A stretch of DNA of 34,358 bases from contig JAEYSS010000259.1 of assembly GCA_023434425.1 (NCBI GenBank), positions 1-34,358 on the forward strand, given 5' to 3'. A program made the translations under genes and the position numbers. Under the pieces are notes generated by a model. It did not search any database, was not told the DNA's origin, and saw only the letters and a list, made by a program, of their open reading frames with translations. Source of the DNA: Pseudomonadota bacterium (GTDB lineage: Bacteria; Pseudomonadota; Alphaproteobacteria; Ferrovibrionales; Ferrovibrionaceae). This document shows positions 24,488 through 33,304 of this stretch, piece after piece; the stretch's first letter is position 1, and each line of letters begins with the position of its first letter.

Positions 24488-25719
24488 GCCGCCGCACTCT
24501 CCTCTTCCATCGTCGGCGGCAGGGCCGTCAGCGCCGGCATCTGCGACAGCAGAATAACGGCGAGCTGCACGACATAGCCGACGACCGCCAGCCAGATCGC
24601 CGCGTCCAGCCCAAATCTCTCGCCGACCGCACCGCCAACCAGTGCACCCAGCGGCCGCATCCCCAGCGTCGCCACCTGCTGGATCGCACTGACACGGCCG
24701 ATCAGCCGCAGCGGCACGATGGCCTGACGCAGGCTGGTCTGGCCGATGGTCCACAGCATCGGACCGAAACCGAACAGGAAGAAACCGGCCAGGAGCAGGG
24801 CGAATGCGGCCTCGCCGCGCAGCAGCGTGGCCGCGCCGATGCCGAAGGCGGCAAACAGCGAGGTCGCGGGCCCGAGGATGATCATCACGCCAAGCCGCAG
24901 CCGCACATGGATCGCCGGCGCCGCCAGCGCGGCCAGCAGCATGCCGAGGCCCTGCGCGCCGAGCGCGATGCCAACCTGCGCCGGCGTCAGGCCCAGCGTG
25001 TTGACGGCGAACAGCACAAACACCGCCATCAGCACAAACCAGCTGAAATTCCACGCCATGGCGCAGCCGGCAATCGCACGCAGCAGCGGATGTCGCCACA
25101 CCACAACAAGACCTTCAGCCAGTGCGCGACGGATCGGAGGACGTTCGGTGACAGGTAGATCGCGACGCATCGCCGGCGTGATCAGCAGTAAGACCGCCAC
25201 CGCCGACGTCACCGCCGAGACCGCCAGCGCCCAGGCCGGCGAGGTCCAGCCGGCAATCGCACCGGCGATGCCTGGGCCGAGAAACACCGCGGCGGCGCGC
25301 GTGAACTCGATTTTCGCATTCGCCGCCGGCAGGCCGTCGCGCGCCACGATGGCCGGCAGATACGCCTGCGCCGCGACATTGAACATCACCGTGCAGGCCG
25401 AGAGCGCGAAACCCAGCAGCGCCAGACTGAGCAGATCGAGCCAGCCGGCAAAGGCCAGCAGCGGCACCAGCACCAGCAACAGCGCCCGGCCGGCCTCGCT
25501 GCCCGCCATCAGCAGATGCCGCGGCATGCGGTCGGCCCAGATGCCGGCGACCAGCGAGAACAACAGGAATGGCAGGGTCTGGGCAGCCGAGAGCGCGCCC
25601 ATGGTCTCGGCTGTCGCGCCCAGCGTAAGTGCCGCCATCAGCGGAATCGCCGCCATGGCCAGCTGCTCGGCGCCGTTGGCGGCCAGATTGGCAAAGGACA
25701 GGCGGTTCAGCGGCGTCAT
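24484..25719 (-). CDS. MFS transporter (probable exporter)
   Basis: A 411-residue major facilitator with about twelve hydrophobic helices and cytoplasmic loop motif A, GIWADRMPRH, at residues 59-68. The N-terminus (LSFANLAANGAEQLAMAAIPLMA) and overall character resemble the MFS_3/EntS-like exporters rather than sugar importers. The substrate cannot be inferred. It lies 82 bases downstream of pepN on the same strand. AAAGGAG stands before ATG 25719 but inside a hairpin (25719-25740), which may control translation. Its TAG stop shares CTAG with the stop of pentapeptide gene B. Confidence 0.87.
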   Translation of the reverse strand: MTPLNRLSFANLAANGAEQLAMAAIPLMAALTLGATAETMGALSAAQTLPFLLFSLVAGIWADRMPRHLLMAGSEAGRALLLVLVPLLAFAGWLDLLSLALLGFALSACTVMFNVAAQAYLPAIVARDGLPAANAKIEFTRAAAVFLGPGIAGAIAGWTSPAWALAVSAVTSAVAVLLLITPAMRRDLPVTERPPIRRALAEGLVVVWRHPLLRAIAGCAMAWNFSWFVLMAVFVLFAVNTLGLTPAQVGIALGAQGLGMLLAALAAPAIHVRLRLGVMIILGPATSLFAAFGIGAATLLRGEAAFALLLAGFFLFGFGPMLWTIGQTSLRQAIVPLRLIGRVSAIQQVATLGMRPLGALVGGAVGERFGLDAAIWLAVVGYVVQLAVILLSQMPALTALPPTMEEESAAA

Positions 25720-25740
25720 GGTCGGCTCCTTTGCCGACCA
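25719..25740 (-). promoter_or_regulatory. hairpin with the MFS ribosome binding site in its loop
   Basis: Read on the minus strand: TGGTCGGC, loop AAAGGA, GCCGACCA. The 8-bp stem is perfect, the loop is the Shine-Dalgarno core, and the last base of the stem is the A of the MFS start codon. The structure could present or occlude the ribosome binding site. Confidence 0.6.
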
Positions 25741-25789
25741 GAGCTAGCTCCCCGATCCGGATCGAACTATCCGGAACTTGCGCAGTCAG

Positions 25790-25816
25790 TTCTCCAGCGA
25801 CCTAATTCTCCAGCGA
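25790..25816 (-). repeat. 16-base tandem duplication of the pepN 3' end
   Basis: TTCTCCAGCGA occurs at 25790-25800 and again at 25806-25816. On the pepN strand each copy reads TCGCTGGAGAA(T/C)T followed by a stop (TAG or TGA). The offset of 16 puts the second copy in the next frame, so both encode Ser-Leu-Glu-Asn-stop in different frames. Confidence 0.7.
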
Positions 25817-28420
25817 TTTGGAGGCGATCTCGTAGACGTCGCGCGACAGGTTCGGCTTGGCCAGCACGCGACGCAGCTCGGCCTTCATCTTTTCCTGCCG
25901 GCCGGCATCGAACCGCCGCCAGCGCCCGAGCGGCGCCAGCAATCGTGCCGCCACCTGCGGATTGATCGGCTCCAGTTCCAGCATGCGGTCGGCATGGAAG
26001 GCATAGCCCGAGCCGTCGGCGGCGTGATAGCGCAGCGCATTGGCCGTGAAGGCTCCGATCAGCGACCGCACCTTGTTCGGCTTCTGCATCGAAAACGCCG
26101 GATGCGTCAGCAGCCCGCGCACCTTTTCCAGCGTGTCGGGCAGCGAGGAGATCGCCTGCAGCATGAGCCATTTGTCGAGCACCAGCGCATCGTCATGGAA
26201 GCGCTTGTAGAAATCGGCCAGCGCCGCTTCGCGCTCCGGTCCGGCAATATCGACCAGCAGGCGGAGCGCCGCCGCGCGGTCGGTCATGTTGTCGGCCTTG
26301 GCATACTGATCATGGATCAGGCGAGGCAGACCGGCATCTTCCCCGGCCAGTTCCGAGAGATAGGACAGCGCCGCGTTCTTAAGCGCACGCCGGCCGGCCG
26401 AAGCCGCATCCGGGCTGTAGGCACCGGGTGTCGAGTTGCTGCGATAGATATCCTCAAACTGCTTGCGGTATTCGTGCACGATCTCCAGCCGCAGGGCGCG
26501 GCGGGCGGCATGGATGCCGTCGACATCCACCACCGACATGCGGTCGGCGATATAATCCTCACTCGGCAGGCTGATCGCCTCGGCGATAAAGGCCGGCTCC
26601 AGCTTGTCGTCGCGCAAGGTCTGGCCGATGGCCTCGATGAAGGCCGGATCGAACGGCCGGGCCCGATCGGCGACACGGGCCAGCAGCAGTTCGGTGGCAT
26701 ATTGCTGGCCGGCTTCCCAGCGCGCGAAGGCGTCGCTGTCATGCGCCATCAGGAAGGCCTGCGCCTCGCCCGGCTGCTTCACTTTCACGATCACCGGCGC
26801 CGAGAAGCCGCGATTGAGCGACATCGCCTTCGGCTCCGGCACGTCTTTGAACCTGAAGGTCTGTTTCGGTGCGGTGACATTCAGCAGGCCCGGCCGCGGC
26901 ATATCTGTGGCATCCGCTTTCAGGGCAATATCGCGACCCTGCGCATCCAGCAGCCCGATGCCGAAGGGCATCTGCATCGGCTGCTTGTCGGGCTGCCCGG
27001 GCGTCGGGGGCACGGTCTGCGTGACCGTCAGTTCGTAGTCGCCGCTCGCATTGTCATACCGGCCTTCGACCGTGACTTCCGGGGTGCCGGCCTGGCTGTA
27101 CCAGCGCTGGAACTGCGAGAGATCGGCCTGGTTGGCATCGGCCATGGCGGCGACGAACTGGTCGCAGGTCGCGGCTTCGCCGTCATGGCGTTCGACATAG
27201 AGCTTCATGCCCTTCTGGAAGCCATCTTCGCCCAGCATGGTGTGGATCATGCGGATGACTTCAGAGCCTTTCTCGTAGACCGTGGGCGTATAGAAATTGT
27301 CGATAGCGATATAGCTGTCCGGCCGGATCGGATGCGCGAGAGGTCCTGCGTCTTCGGGGAACTGGCGGGCGCGCAGCAAACGCACATCCTGGATGCGCTT
27401 GACCGGGCGCGAGCGCATGTCGGAGGTGAATTCCTGGTCGCGGAAAACGGTCAGGCCCTCCTTCAGCGAAAGCTGGAACCAGTCGCGGCAGGTGATGCGA
27501 TTGCCGGTCCAGTTGTGGAAATACTCATGCGCCACCACCGCCTCGATGCCGGCATAGTCGGTATCGGTGGCGGTGTCCGGGTCGGCCAGAATGTATTTGT
27601 CGTTGAAGACATTCAGGCTCTTGTTCTCCATCGCGCCCATATTGAAATCGCTGACGGCGACGATGTTGAACAGGTCGAGATCGTATTCGAGATCGAAGCG
27701 CGTCTCGTCCCAGCGCATCGAGCGCTTCAGCGCATCCATCGCGTAAGCCGTGCGCAGCACCTTGCCATGCTCAACAAAGATACGCAGCGCAACTTTACGC
27801 CCGCTGCGGGTGACGAATTCGTCCTCGTTGACGACGAGATCGCCGGCGACCAGCGCAAACAGATAGCAGGGTTTTGGATATGGATCGTGCCAGACGGCAT
27901 AATGCCGGCCGTCCGACAGGCTGCCCTCTTCCACCAGGTTGCCGTTCGACAGCAGCACCGGACAGGCCTTCCTGTCGGCGCGGATGGTAGTGCGATAGGT
28001 CGCCATCACATCGGGGCGATCCAGGAAGTAGGTAATGCGGCGGAAGCCCTGCGCCTCGCATTGCGTGCAATAGACACCGCTCGACTGGTACAGGCCCGAG
28101 AGATGCGTGTTGCCCTTCGGGTTGATCCTGGTTTCGATTACCAGCGTGAAGCTGGCTGGCGGAATAAAGATCGTCAGGCTTTCGGCATCGACGGCGTAAG
28201 CCGCCTTGTCCAGCGGCTTGCCGTTGATGGCAATGGACAGCAATTCCAGGTCTTCGCCATCCAGCCGCAGCGGTGCGCCGGCGGTCTCCGCCCGCAGCGT
28301 CAGCGTCGACTTCACCCGCGTCGCCTCGGGCTGCAGGTCGAATTGCAGATCGACGGTCTCTATACTGTAGTCGGGCCTGCGATAATCCTTGCGATGAATC
28401 GCGGTCGGCTGCGCGGTCAT
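25802..28420 (-). CDS. pepN: aminopeptidase N (M1 family zinc metallopeptidase)
   Basis: PepN removes N-terminal residues from peptides in the final stages of protein turnover in the cytoplasm. The 872-residue length matches E. coli PepN (870). The substrate-binding motif GAMEN is at residues 262-266, the zinc motif HEYFH at 298-302, and the third zinc ligand is Glu321 in SLKEGLTVF. The DYRRPDY start and the C-terminal helical part fit the bacterial alanyl aminopeptidase subfamily (ERAP-like domain missing). It follows dnaE after 9 bases on the same strand, so the two are probably co-transcribed. Confidence 0.97.
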   Translation of the reverse strand: MTAQPTAIHRKDYRRPDYSIETVDLQFDLQPEATRVKSTLTLRAETAGAPLRLDGEDLELLSIAINGKPLDKAAYAVDAESLTIFIPPASFTLVIETRINPKGNTHLSGLYQSSGVYCTQCEAQGFRRITYFLDRPDVMATYRTTIRADRKACPVLLSNGNLVEEGSLSDGRHYAVWHDPYPKPCYLFALVAGDLVVNEDEFVTRSGRKVALRIFVEHGKVLRTAYAMDALKRSMRWDETRFDLEYDLDLFNIVAVSDFNMGAMENKSLNVFNDKYILADPDTATDTDYAGIEAVVAHEYFHNWTGNRITCRDWFQLSLKEGLTVFRDQEFTSDMRSRPVKRIQDVRLLRARQFPEDAGPLAHPIRPDSYIAIDNFYTPTVYEKGSEVIRMIHTMLGEDGFQKGMKLYVERHDGEAATCDQFVAAMADANQADLSQFQRWYSQAGTPEVTVEGRYDNASGDYELTVTQTVPPTPGQPDKQPMQMPFGIGLLDAQGRDIALKADATDMPRPGLLNVTAPKQTFRFKDVPEPKAMSLNRGFSAPVIVKVKQPGEAQAFLMAHDSDAFARWEAGQQYATELLLARVADRARPFDPAFIEAIGQTLRDDKLEPAFIAEAISLPSEDYIADRMSVVDVDGIHAARRALRLEIVHEYRKQFEDIYRSNSTPGAYSPDAASAGRRALKNAALSYLSELAGEDAGLPRLIHDQYAKADNMTDRAAALRLLVDIAGPEREAALADFYKRFHDDALVLDKWLMLQAISSLPDTLEKVRGLLTHPAFSMQKPNKVRSLIGAFTANALRYHAADGSGYAFHADRMLELEPINPQVAARLLAPLGRWRRFDAGRQEKMKAELRRVLAKPNLSRDVYEIASKSLEN

Positions 28421-28429
28421 ATTGTCATC

Positions 28430-31400
28430 CTAAATGTCATAAACCTCGCGCACGCCGGGCAGGACGCGGATCTGGTGCCGCGTTGCCGGGTTGATCGCAA
28501 AGGTATCCTTCAGCTTGATGTCGGCTTCGATGTCGGGCTTGCCGCCTTCGTCGATCTGCAGGCCGAGCATCACCTGCCCCCTGCCCTTGCCGGCCTTGTC
28601 GAGCAGCAGACGGATCTGCCCCAGCGGGCGCTCGTCCTCGATCAGAATCTTGATCCCGGCCGCGGCACGCGCCGCCACGTCATCCAGCTTCTCGACCTTC
28701 TGTGCGCTCAGCCGGGGCTGCTCGCCATCGGCGCGCGCCGAGAGCGTCCAGACCACATTGGTGCCGGCCTCCAGCATGTCGCGATGCTGTGCCAGGATTT
28801 CCGAGAACAGCATCACTTCATACATGCCCGAGGCATCCGAACACTGGACAAAGGCGAAGCGGTTGCCGGTCTTCTGCGAGGTACGTTCCTGCTTCGAGAT
28901 CACGGTGCCGGCCAGCTTGATGATGCTTTCGCTGGCGCCGATCATCTTCAGCGCCTCGGTATAGCGTTTCACGCCGACGCGGTTGAGTGTGGCCTGATAG
29001 GCATCGAGCGGATGGGCCGAGAGATAGAAGCCGATCGCCTCGAACTCCTTGGCGAGCTGGTCCATCGGCGTCCAGATCTCGCCGTCGGGCAGCTTGGGCA
29101 GACGTTCTTCGGTCTTGCCGCCGCCAAAGAGATTGACCTGGCTGGAACTGCGCTCCTCGGCCTTGCTCTGGGCGTAGCGGATCAGGGTTTCCAATCCGGC
29201 GATCAGCTTGGCGCGGTTCTTTTCCAGAGTGTCGAAGGCGCCGGCCTTGGCCAGGTTTTCCAGCATACGCTTGTTCAGTGCGGCGGGATCGACGCGGCTG
29301 GCGAAATCGAACAGCGACCTGAAAGGCCCGTTCTTTTCGCGCTCGGCGACGATCACCGCCATCGGCGCGGCACCGACATTGCGCACCGCCGACAGCGCGT
29401 AACGGATGGCGCCCTTTTCGTGATTCTTGTCGTATTCGACCGAGAATTCGACCAGCGACTTGTTGATATCCGGCGGCAGCAGCGTGATGCCCTGGCGCGC
29501 GCATTCCTGGCGGAAGACATTCAGCTTGTCGGTATTGGAGATATCAAGCGTCATCGATCCGGCGATGAACTCGACCGGATAATTGGCCTTCAGATAGGCG
29601 GTATGCCACGCGACCAGCGCATAGGCCGCCGCATGGCTCTTGTTGAAACCGTAGCCGGCGAATTTCTCGACCAGTTCGAAGATGAAGGCGGCGCGTTCCG
29701 GATCGACGCCCTTGGCCTTGGCGCCCTCGACGAAGCGGTCCTTCTGCGCATCCATCTCGGCCTTGATCTTCTTGCCCATGGCGCGGCGCAGCAGATCGGC
29801 ATCGCCCAGCGAATAGCCCGCCAGCACCTTGGCGATTTCCATCACCTGTTCCTGGTAGATGATGACGCCGTAGGTCTCTTCCAGCACCGGCTTGAGCCAG
29901 TCATGCAGGTAGTCGGGCTTTTCCCTGCCGTGCTTACGCGCGATGTAGCTCGGGATGTTTTCCATCGGACCCGGGCGATACAGCGCCACCAGCGCGATGA
30001 GATCCTCGAAGGCGTCGGGCTTCATGTTGCGCAACATGTCGCGCATGCCGCTGCCTTCGAACTGGAACACGCCAACCGCATCGCCGCGTCCGAGCAGGTC
30101 GAAGGTCGGCTGGTCCGCGAGCGGAATCTCCGCCAGCTCGATCTGCACGCCCTTCAGCCGGATCAGCTCGATGGCCTTTTCCAGCACATCGAGCGTCTTG
30201 AGGCCGAGGAAGTCGAATTTCACCAGGCCGGCGGCCTCGGCATATTTCATCGAGAACTGCGTCGCCGGCATGCTGGCATGCGGATCGCGGTAGAGCGGCA
30301 CCAGCTCGACCAGCGGACGGTCGCCGATCACCACGCCTGCGGCATGGGTCGAGGCGTTGCGGTAGAGACCTTCGAGTTTCAGCGCGACATCCATCATGCG
30401 CGCGACATTCTCGTCGCGGTCGCGTTCCTCGCGCAGCCGCACCTCTTCCTTGATCGCCTGCGCCAGCGTCACCGGATTGGCCGGGTTGTTCGGCACCAGC
30501 TTGCAGATGCGGTCGACCTGACCAAGCGGCAGCTGCAGCACGCGGCCGACGTCGCGCAAAGCCGCGCGGGCCTGCAGTTTGCCGAAGGTGATGATCTGCG
30601 CGACGTTGGCGGCGCCGTATTTCTTCTGCACGTAATGGATCACCTCTTCGCGGCGTTCCTGGCAGAAGTCGATATCGAAGTCGGGCATCGACACGCGTTC
30701 CGGATTGAGGAAGCGTTCGAACAGCAGGCCGAAGCGCAGCGGATCCAGGTCGGTGATGGTCAGCGCCCAGGCGACCACCGAACCAGCGCCAGAACCGCGG
30801 CCCGGCCCCACGGCGATGCCGTTGCGCTTGGACCACTGGATGAAGTCGGCCACGATCAGGAAGTAGCCGGGGAATTTCATCCCGATGATCGTCTCGCATT
30901 CGAAGTCGAGACGGTCGTGATAGACCCTCGCCTTGTCCGGATCGGTGACGCCGATCTGCTGCAGGCGCAGTTCCAAGCCCTCGCGCGCCATGCGGCGCAG
31001 CGTATCGGCCTCGCTCTCCCCCGTGCCGTCGCCGAAATTCGGCAGAATGGGCGCCCGCTCATTGGCCTTCACGGCGCAGCGCTGCGCGATCACCAGCGTG
31101 TTGTCGATCGCCTCGGGCAGGTCGGCGAACAGCACGCGCATCTCTTCGGCCGACTTGAAGCGATGGTCGGGCGTCACCCGGCGGCGATTCTGCTCGCCCA
31201 CATAAGAGCCTTCGGCGATGCAGAGCAGCGCGTCATGCGCCACATACATGTCCTCGTCGGGGAAGTAGCAGTCGTTGGTGGCGACCAGCGGCAGGTTCAG
31301 CTCATAGGCCAGATCCAGCAGGCCCGGCTCGCTCCTGGCTTCCGACGCCAGGCCATGCCGTTGCAGTTCCACATAGGTCCGGCCCGGGAAGATGCGGGCC

Positions 31401-31900
31401 AGCGCCTTCAACTGGTCGCGCGCGGGCTCGGTCTGGCCGTCCAGCAGCAGGCGGGCAACCGGTCCGTTCGGGCCGCCGGTCAGGCAGATCAGGCCGTCGC
31501 TGCAGCTTTCCAGATCGGCCCACTGCACCTGCGCCACCTCGCCGGGCGGCGGTTCGAGATAGGCCTTGGTCGACAACTTCATCAGATTGGCGTAGCCGGC
31601 CTCGGTCTGGGCCAGCAGCACGATCCGGTCCGGGTCGGGCTTTTTCAGGTTGCGGGCGCTGGGCTGGGCCTGGTCGGCGCGCGCCAGGCTGAGCTGGCAG
31701 CCGAGGATCGGCTGGATGCCCTTGCCGGCCATCTCCTTGGAGAATTCGAGCGCCCCGAACAGGTTGTTGGTGTCGGTGATCGCCACGGCCGGCATGCGGT
31801 GGCGCTGGCAGAGCTCGGCCAGCTTGCCGACCCGGATCGCCCCCTCGGTGAGCGAATAGGCGGTATGGACGCGCAAATGGACGAAATCGGCGTGGCTCAT
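28430..31900 (-). CDS. dnaE: DNA polymerase III alpha subunit
   Basis: DnaE is the replicative polymerase. The 1,156-residue protein is full length (E. coli 1,160). It starts with the PHP domain (FVHLRVHTAYSLTEGAI, AITDTNNLFG). The three catalytic aspartates of the C-family palm are Asp407 and Asp409 in MPDFDIDFCQERR and Asp563 in VKFDFLGLKTLD. The fingers, the HhH region, the OB-fold (FAFVQCSDASGMYEVMLFSE) and the short C-terminal tail (ending VREVYDI) follow. There is no intein or proofreading domain, so epsilon (DnaQ) would be supplied in trans. It has no strong Shine-Dalgarno sequence; the start at 31900 is supported by homology to the family N-terminus. Confidence 0.98.
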   Translation of the reverse strand: MSHADFVHLRVHTAYSLTEGAIRVGKLAELCQRHRMPAVAITDTNNLFGALEFSKEMAGKGIQPILGCQLSLARADQAQPSARNLKKPDPDRIVLLAQTEAGYANLMKLSTKAYLEPPPGEVAQVQWADLESCSDGLICLTGGPNGPVARLLLDGQTEPARDQLKALARIFPGRTYVELQRHGLASEARSEPGLLDLAYELNLPLVATNDCYFPDEDMYVAHDALLCIAEGSYVGEQNRRRVTPDHRFKSAEEMRVLFADLPEAIDNTLVIAQRCAVKANERAPILPNFGDGTGESEADTLRRMAREGLELRLQQIGVTDPDKARVYHDRLDFECETIIGMKFPGYFLIVADFIQWSKRNGIAVGPGRGSGAGSVVAWALTITDLDPLRFGLLFERFLNPERVSMPDFDIDFCQERREEVIHYVQKKYGAANVAQIITFGKLQARAALRDVGRVLQLPLGQVDRICKLVPNNPANPVTLAQAIKEEVRLREERDRDENVARMMDVALKLEGLYRNASTHAAGVVIGDRPLVELVPLYRDPHASMPATQFSMKYAEAAGLVKFDFLGLKTLDVLEKAIELIRLKGVQIELAEIPLADQPTFDLLGRGDAVGVFQFEGSGMRDMLRNMKPDAFEDLIALVALYRPGPMENIPSYIARKHGREKPDYLHDWLKPVLEETYGVIIYQEQVMEIAKVLAGYSLGDADLLRRAMGKKIKAEMDAQKDRFVEGAKAKGVDPERAAFIFELVEKFAGYGFNKSHAAAYALVAWHTAYLKANYPVEFIAGSMTLDISNTDKLNVFRQECARQGITLLPPDINKSLVEFSVEYDKNHEKGAIRYALSAVRNVGAAPMAVIVAEREKNGPFRSLFDFASRVDPAALNKRMLENLAKAGAFDTLEKNRAKLIAGLETLIRYAQSKAEERSSSQVNLFGGGKTEERLPKLPDGEIWTPMDQLAKEFEAIGFYLSAHPLDAYQATLNRVGVKRYTEALKMIGASESIIKLAGTVISKQERTSQKTGNRFAFVQCSDASGMYEVMLFSEILAQHRDMLEAGTNVVWTLSARADGEQPRLSAQKVEKLDDVAARAAAGIKILIEDERPLGQIRLLLDKAGKGRGQVMLGLQIDEGGKPDIEADIKLKDTFAINPATRHQIRVLPGVREVYDI

Positions 31901-32025
31901 CGGCGCTTCAATCCCGAATCAGACGGCTGGATATTCGAGTCCCGTTCACGGTTTACGATACGCGACCTAGGGCCGCAAAACCAGAACGCATGGAATCCGA
32001 ATCCCAGACCGGGTGTGGCAAAATT

Positions 32026-32042
32026 ATGTTGATTCCCAACAT
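32026..32042. repeat. 6-bp inverted repeat upstream of dnaE
   Basis: ATGTTG (32026-32031), ATTCC and CAACAT (32037-32042) form a perfect dyad in the AT-rich part of the dnaE/Rieske intergenic region, two bases from the DnaA-box match. Confidence 0.4.
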
Positions 32043-32044
32043 CT

Positions 32045-32053
32045 TGTGGATAA
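32045..32053 (-). promoter_or_regulatory. consensus DnaA box
   Basis: TGTGGATAA on the plus strand is TTATCCACA on the minus strand, the exact nine-base consensus for DnaA binding. It lies about 145 bases upstream of the dnaE start, on the dnaE strand. A single box does not make an origin; control of dnaE by DnaA is a possible meaning. Confidence 0.45.
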
Positions 32054-32205
32054 GTCGCGTTCCGGGGGGCTATGCGGGAGAACACCCGCGGACGAATCCC
32101 AGATACAGGAGAACGGAGCGGAAATCCGGCCCAGCATTGGGGCCGCCCGGCCTGCGGCGGACTGCCGCTGGCCGCGACGGGGTGGCGCATGCTACTTAAC
32201 CGGCA

Positions 32206-33252
32206 ATGAGCCAAGCGACCCCCTACCTGCTGAAAGACGTCTGGTATTTCGCCCTGCCCGGCCGCGAACTGAAGCCGGGCAAGACCAAAGCCAGGCTGCT
32301 GCTGGGCGAACCGGTGCTGTTCGGCCGTTCGACTGACGGACAGGTGTTCGCAATCCGCGACATCTGCCCGCATCGCGGCGTGCCGCTGTCGGAAGGCAGC
32401 TTCGACGGCCAGGAGGTCCAGTGCCCCTACCATGGCTGGAAGTTCGGCCCGTCCGGCCAGTGCACCCATATTCCGTCGCTGGTCGAGGGCCAGGATTTCG
32501 ACATCTCGAAAATCAAGGTCCGCCGCTACCCGGTGCGGGAGCAGAACGGCCTGGTCTGGATCTGGATGGGCGCCGACGTCAAATCCGAGCCCGACCAGGA
32601 GCCGCCAACCCTGCCCGACCTGCCGGCCGACCTGCGCCCGACCCTGATCAAGGTGATGCCGTTCCCCTGCTCGATGGATCATGCCGTGGTCGGCCTCATG
32701 GACCCGGCCCATGTGCCCTTCATCCACCGCTCCTGGTACTGGCGCAGCGGCCCGGTCAAACTTAAGACCAAAGCTAAGGAGTTCGGCCCAAGCCCTTATG
32801 GCTTCGTGATGAAACGTCATAAGCCGGCGATGACACTGGCCTACAAGATTCTCGGCGCGGCACCGGAAACCGAGATCAGTTTCCGCCTGCCCGGCGTGCG
32901 GGTCGAGCATATCAAAATCGGCCAGAACAGCGTCTGGAACTTCACGGCCGTGACGCCCATCGACGACAGCCAGACCGAGGTGACCAACATCTTCTTCTGG
33001 ACCATGCCCTGGCTGGCCCTGCTGGGCCCGATCGCCAAGGTCATCATGGGCCACTTCCTGGGTCAGGACCGCGATATCCTGATCCGCCAGCAGCGCGGCC
33101 TGAAACACGACCCGACCCTGATGCTGATCCGCGACACCGACACCCAGGCCCGCTGGTACTATCAGCTCAAGAACGAATACCAGCGCGCCCGCGAGGAGAA
33201 CCGGCCGTTCCAGAACATGGTCAAGGACACCGTGCTACGCTGGAAAAGCTGA
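32206..33252 (+). CDS. Rieske [2Fe-2S] non-heme iron oxygenase, alpha-subunit type
   Basis: A 348-residue protein with an N-terminal Rieske domain and a C-terminal catalytic domain. The [2Fe-2S] ligands are Cys54 and His56 (ICPHRGVP) and Cys73 and His76 (CPYHGWKF). The mononuclear iron site is suggested by CSMDHAVVGLMDPAHVPFIH, giving His169 and His174 with Asp158 as the probable bridging residue. The fold is that of ring-hydroxylating and O-demethylating oxygenases. Such enzymes need a reductase, and none is adjacent, so the electron donor must lie elsewhere. The substrate is unknown; the hydrophobic segment FFWTMPWLALLGPIAKVIMG (about 264-283) might seat the protein near a membrane. The neighbours dnaE and lolD suggest insertion between two conserved genes. 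Confidence 0.9.
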   Translation: MSQATPYLLKDVWYFALPGRELKPGKTKARLLLGEPVLFGRSTDGQVFAIRDICPHRGVPLSEGSFDGQEVQCPYHGWKFGPSGQCTHIPSLVEGQDFDISKIKVRRYPVREQNGLVWIWMGADVKSEPDQEPPTLPDLPADLRPTLIKVMPFPCSMDHAVVGLMDPAHVPFIHRSWYWRSGPVKLKTKAKEFGPSPYGFVMKRHKPAMTLAYKILGAAPETEISFRLPGVRVEHIKIGQNSVWNFTAVTPIDDSQTEVTNIFFWTMPWLALLGPIAKVIMGHFLGQDRDILIRQQRGLKHDPTLMLIRDTDTQARWYYQLKNEYQRAREENRPFQNMVKDTVLRWKS

Positions 33253-33304
33253 TTTCCATATATAAATCAATACAATAACTAAACTTACTGACCTGATATA
33301 ACAG

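Larger units (their letters stand above)
31901..32205. other. divergent intergenic region, dnaE / Rieske gene
   Basis: These 305 bases separate two divergent starts and should hold both promoters. I see no coding potential. AT-rich sequence is concentrated at 32018-32055, where a 6-bp inverted repeat and a DnaA-box consensus lie next to each other (listed separately). No confident -10/-35 pair was found for either gene. Confidence 0.6.

Noticed and set aside
22838..25099. 753-codon minus-strand open frame with a repetitive QIGxxEIG-like product opposite the pentapeptide genes
   Set aside because: The apparent repeats are the mirror of the A(D/N)LxG codons on the plus strand. There is no ribosome binding site, and the frame runs into the MFS gene.
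25778..32032. 2,084-codon open frame on the plus strand opposite pepN and dnaE
   Set aside because: It is antisense to two certain genes with catalytic motifs. In GC-rich DNA the complement of preferred codons rarely makes stops, so long shadow frames are expected. Its translation has no recognisable domain.
32026..32053. Replication origin
   Set aside because: Only one DnaA box was seen, with no cluster of boxes, no AT-rich unwinding region next to it and no origin-linked genes such as dnaA or parAB.
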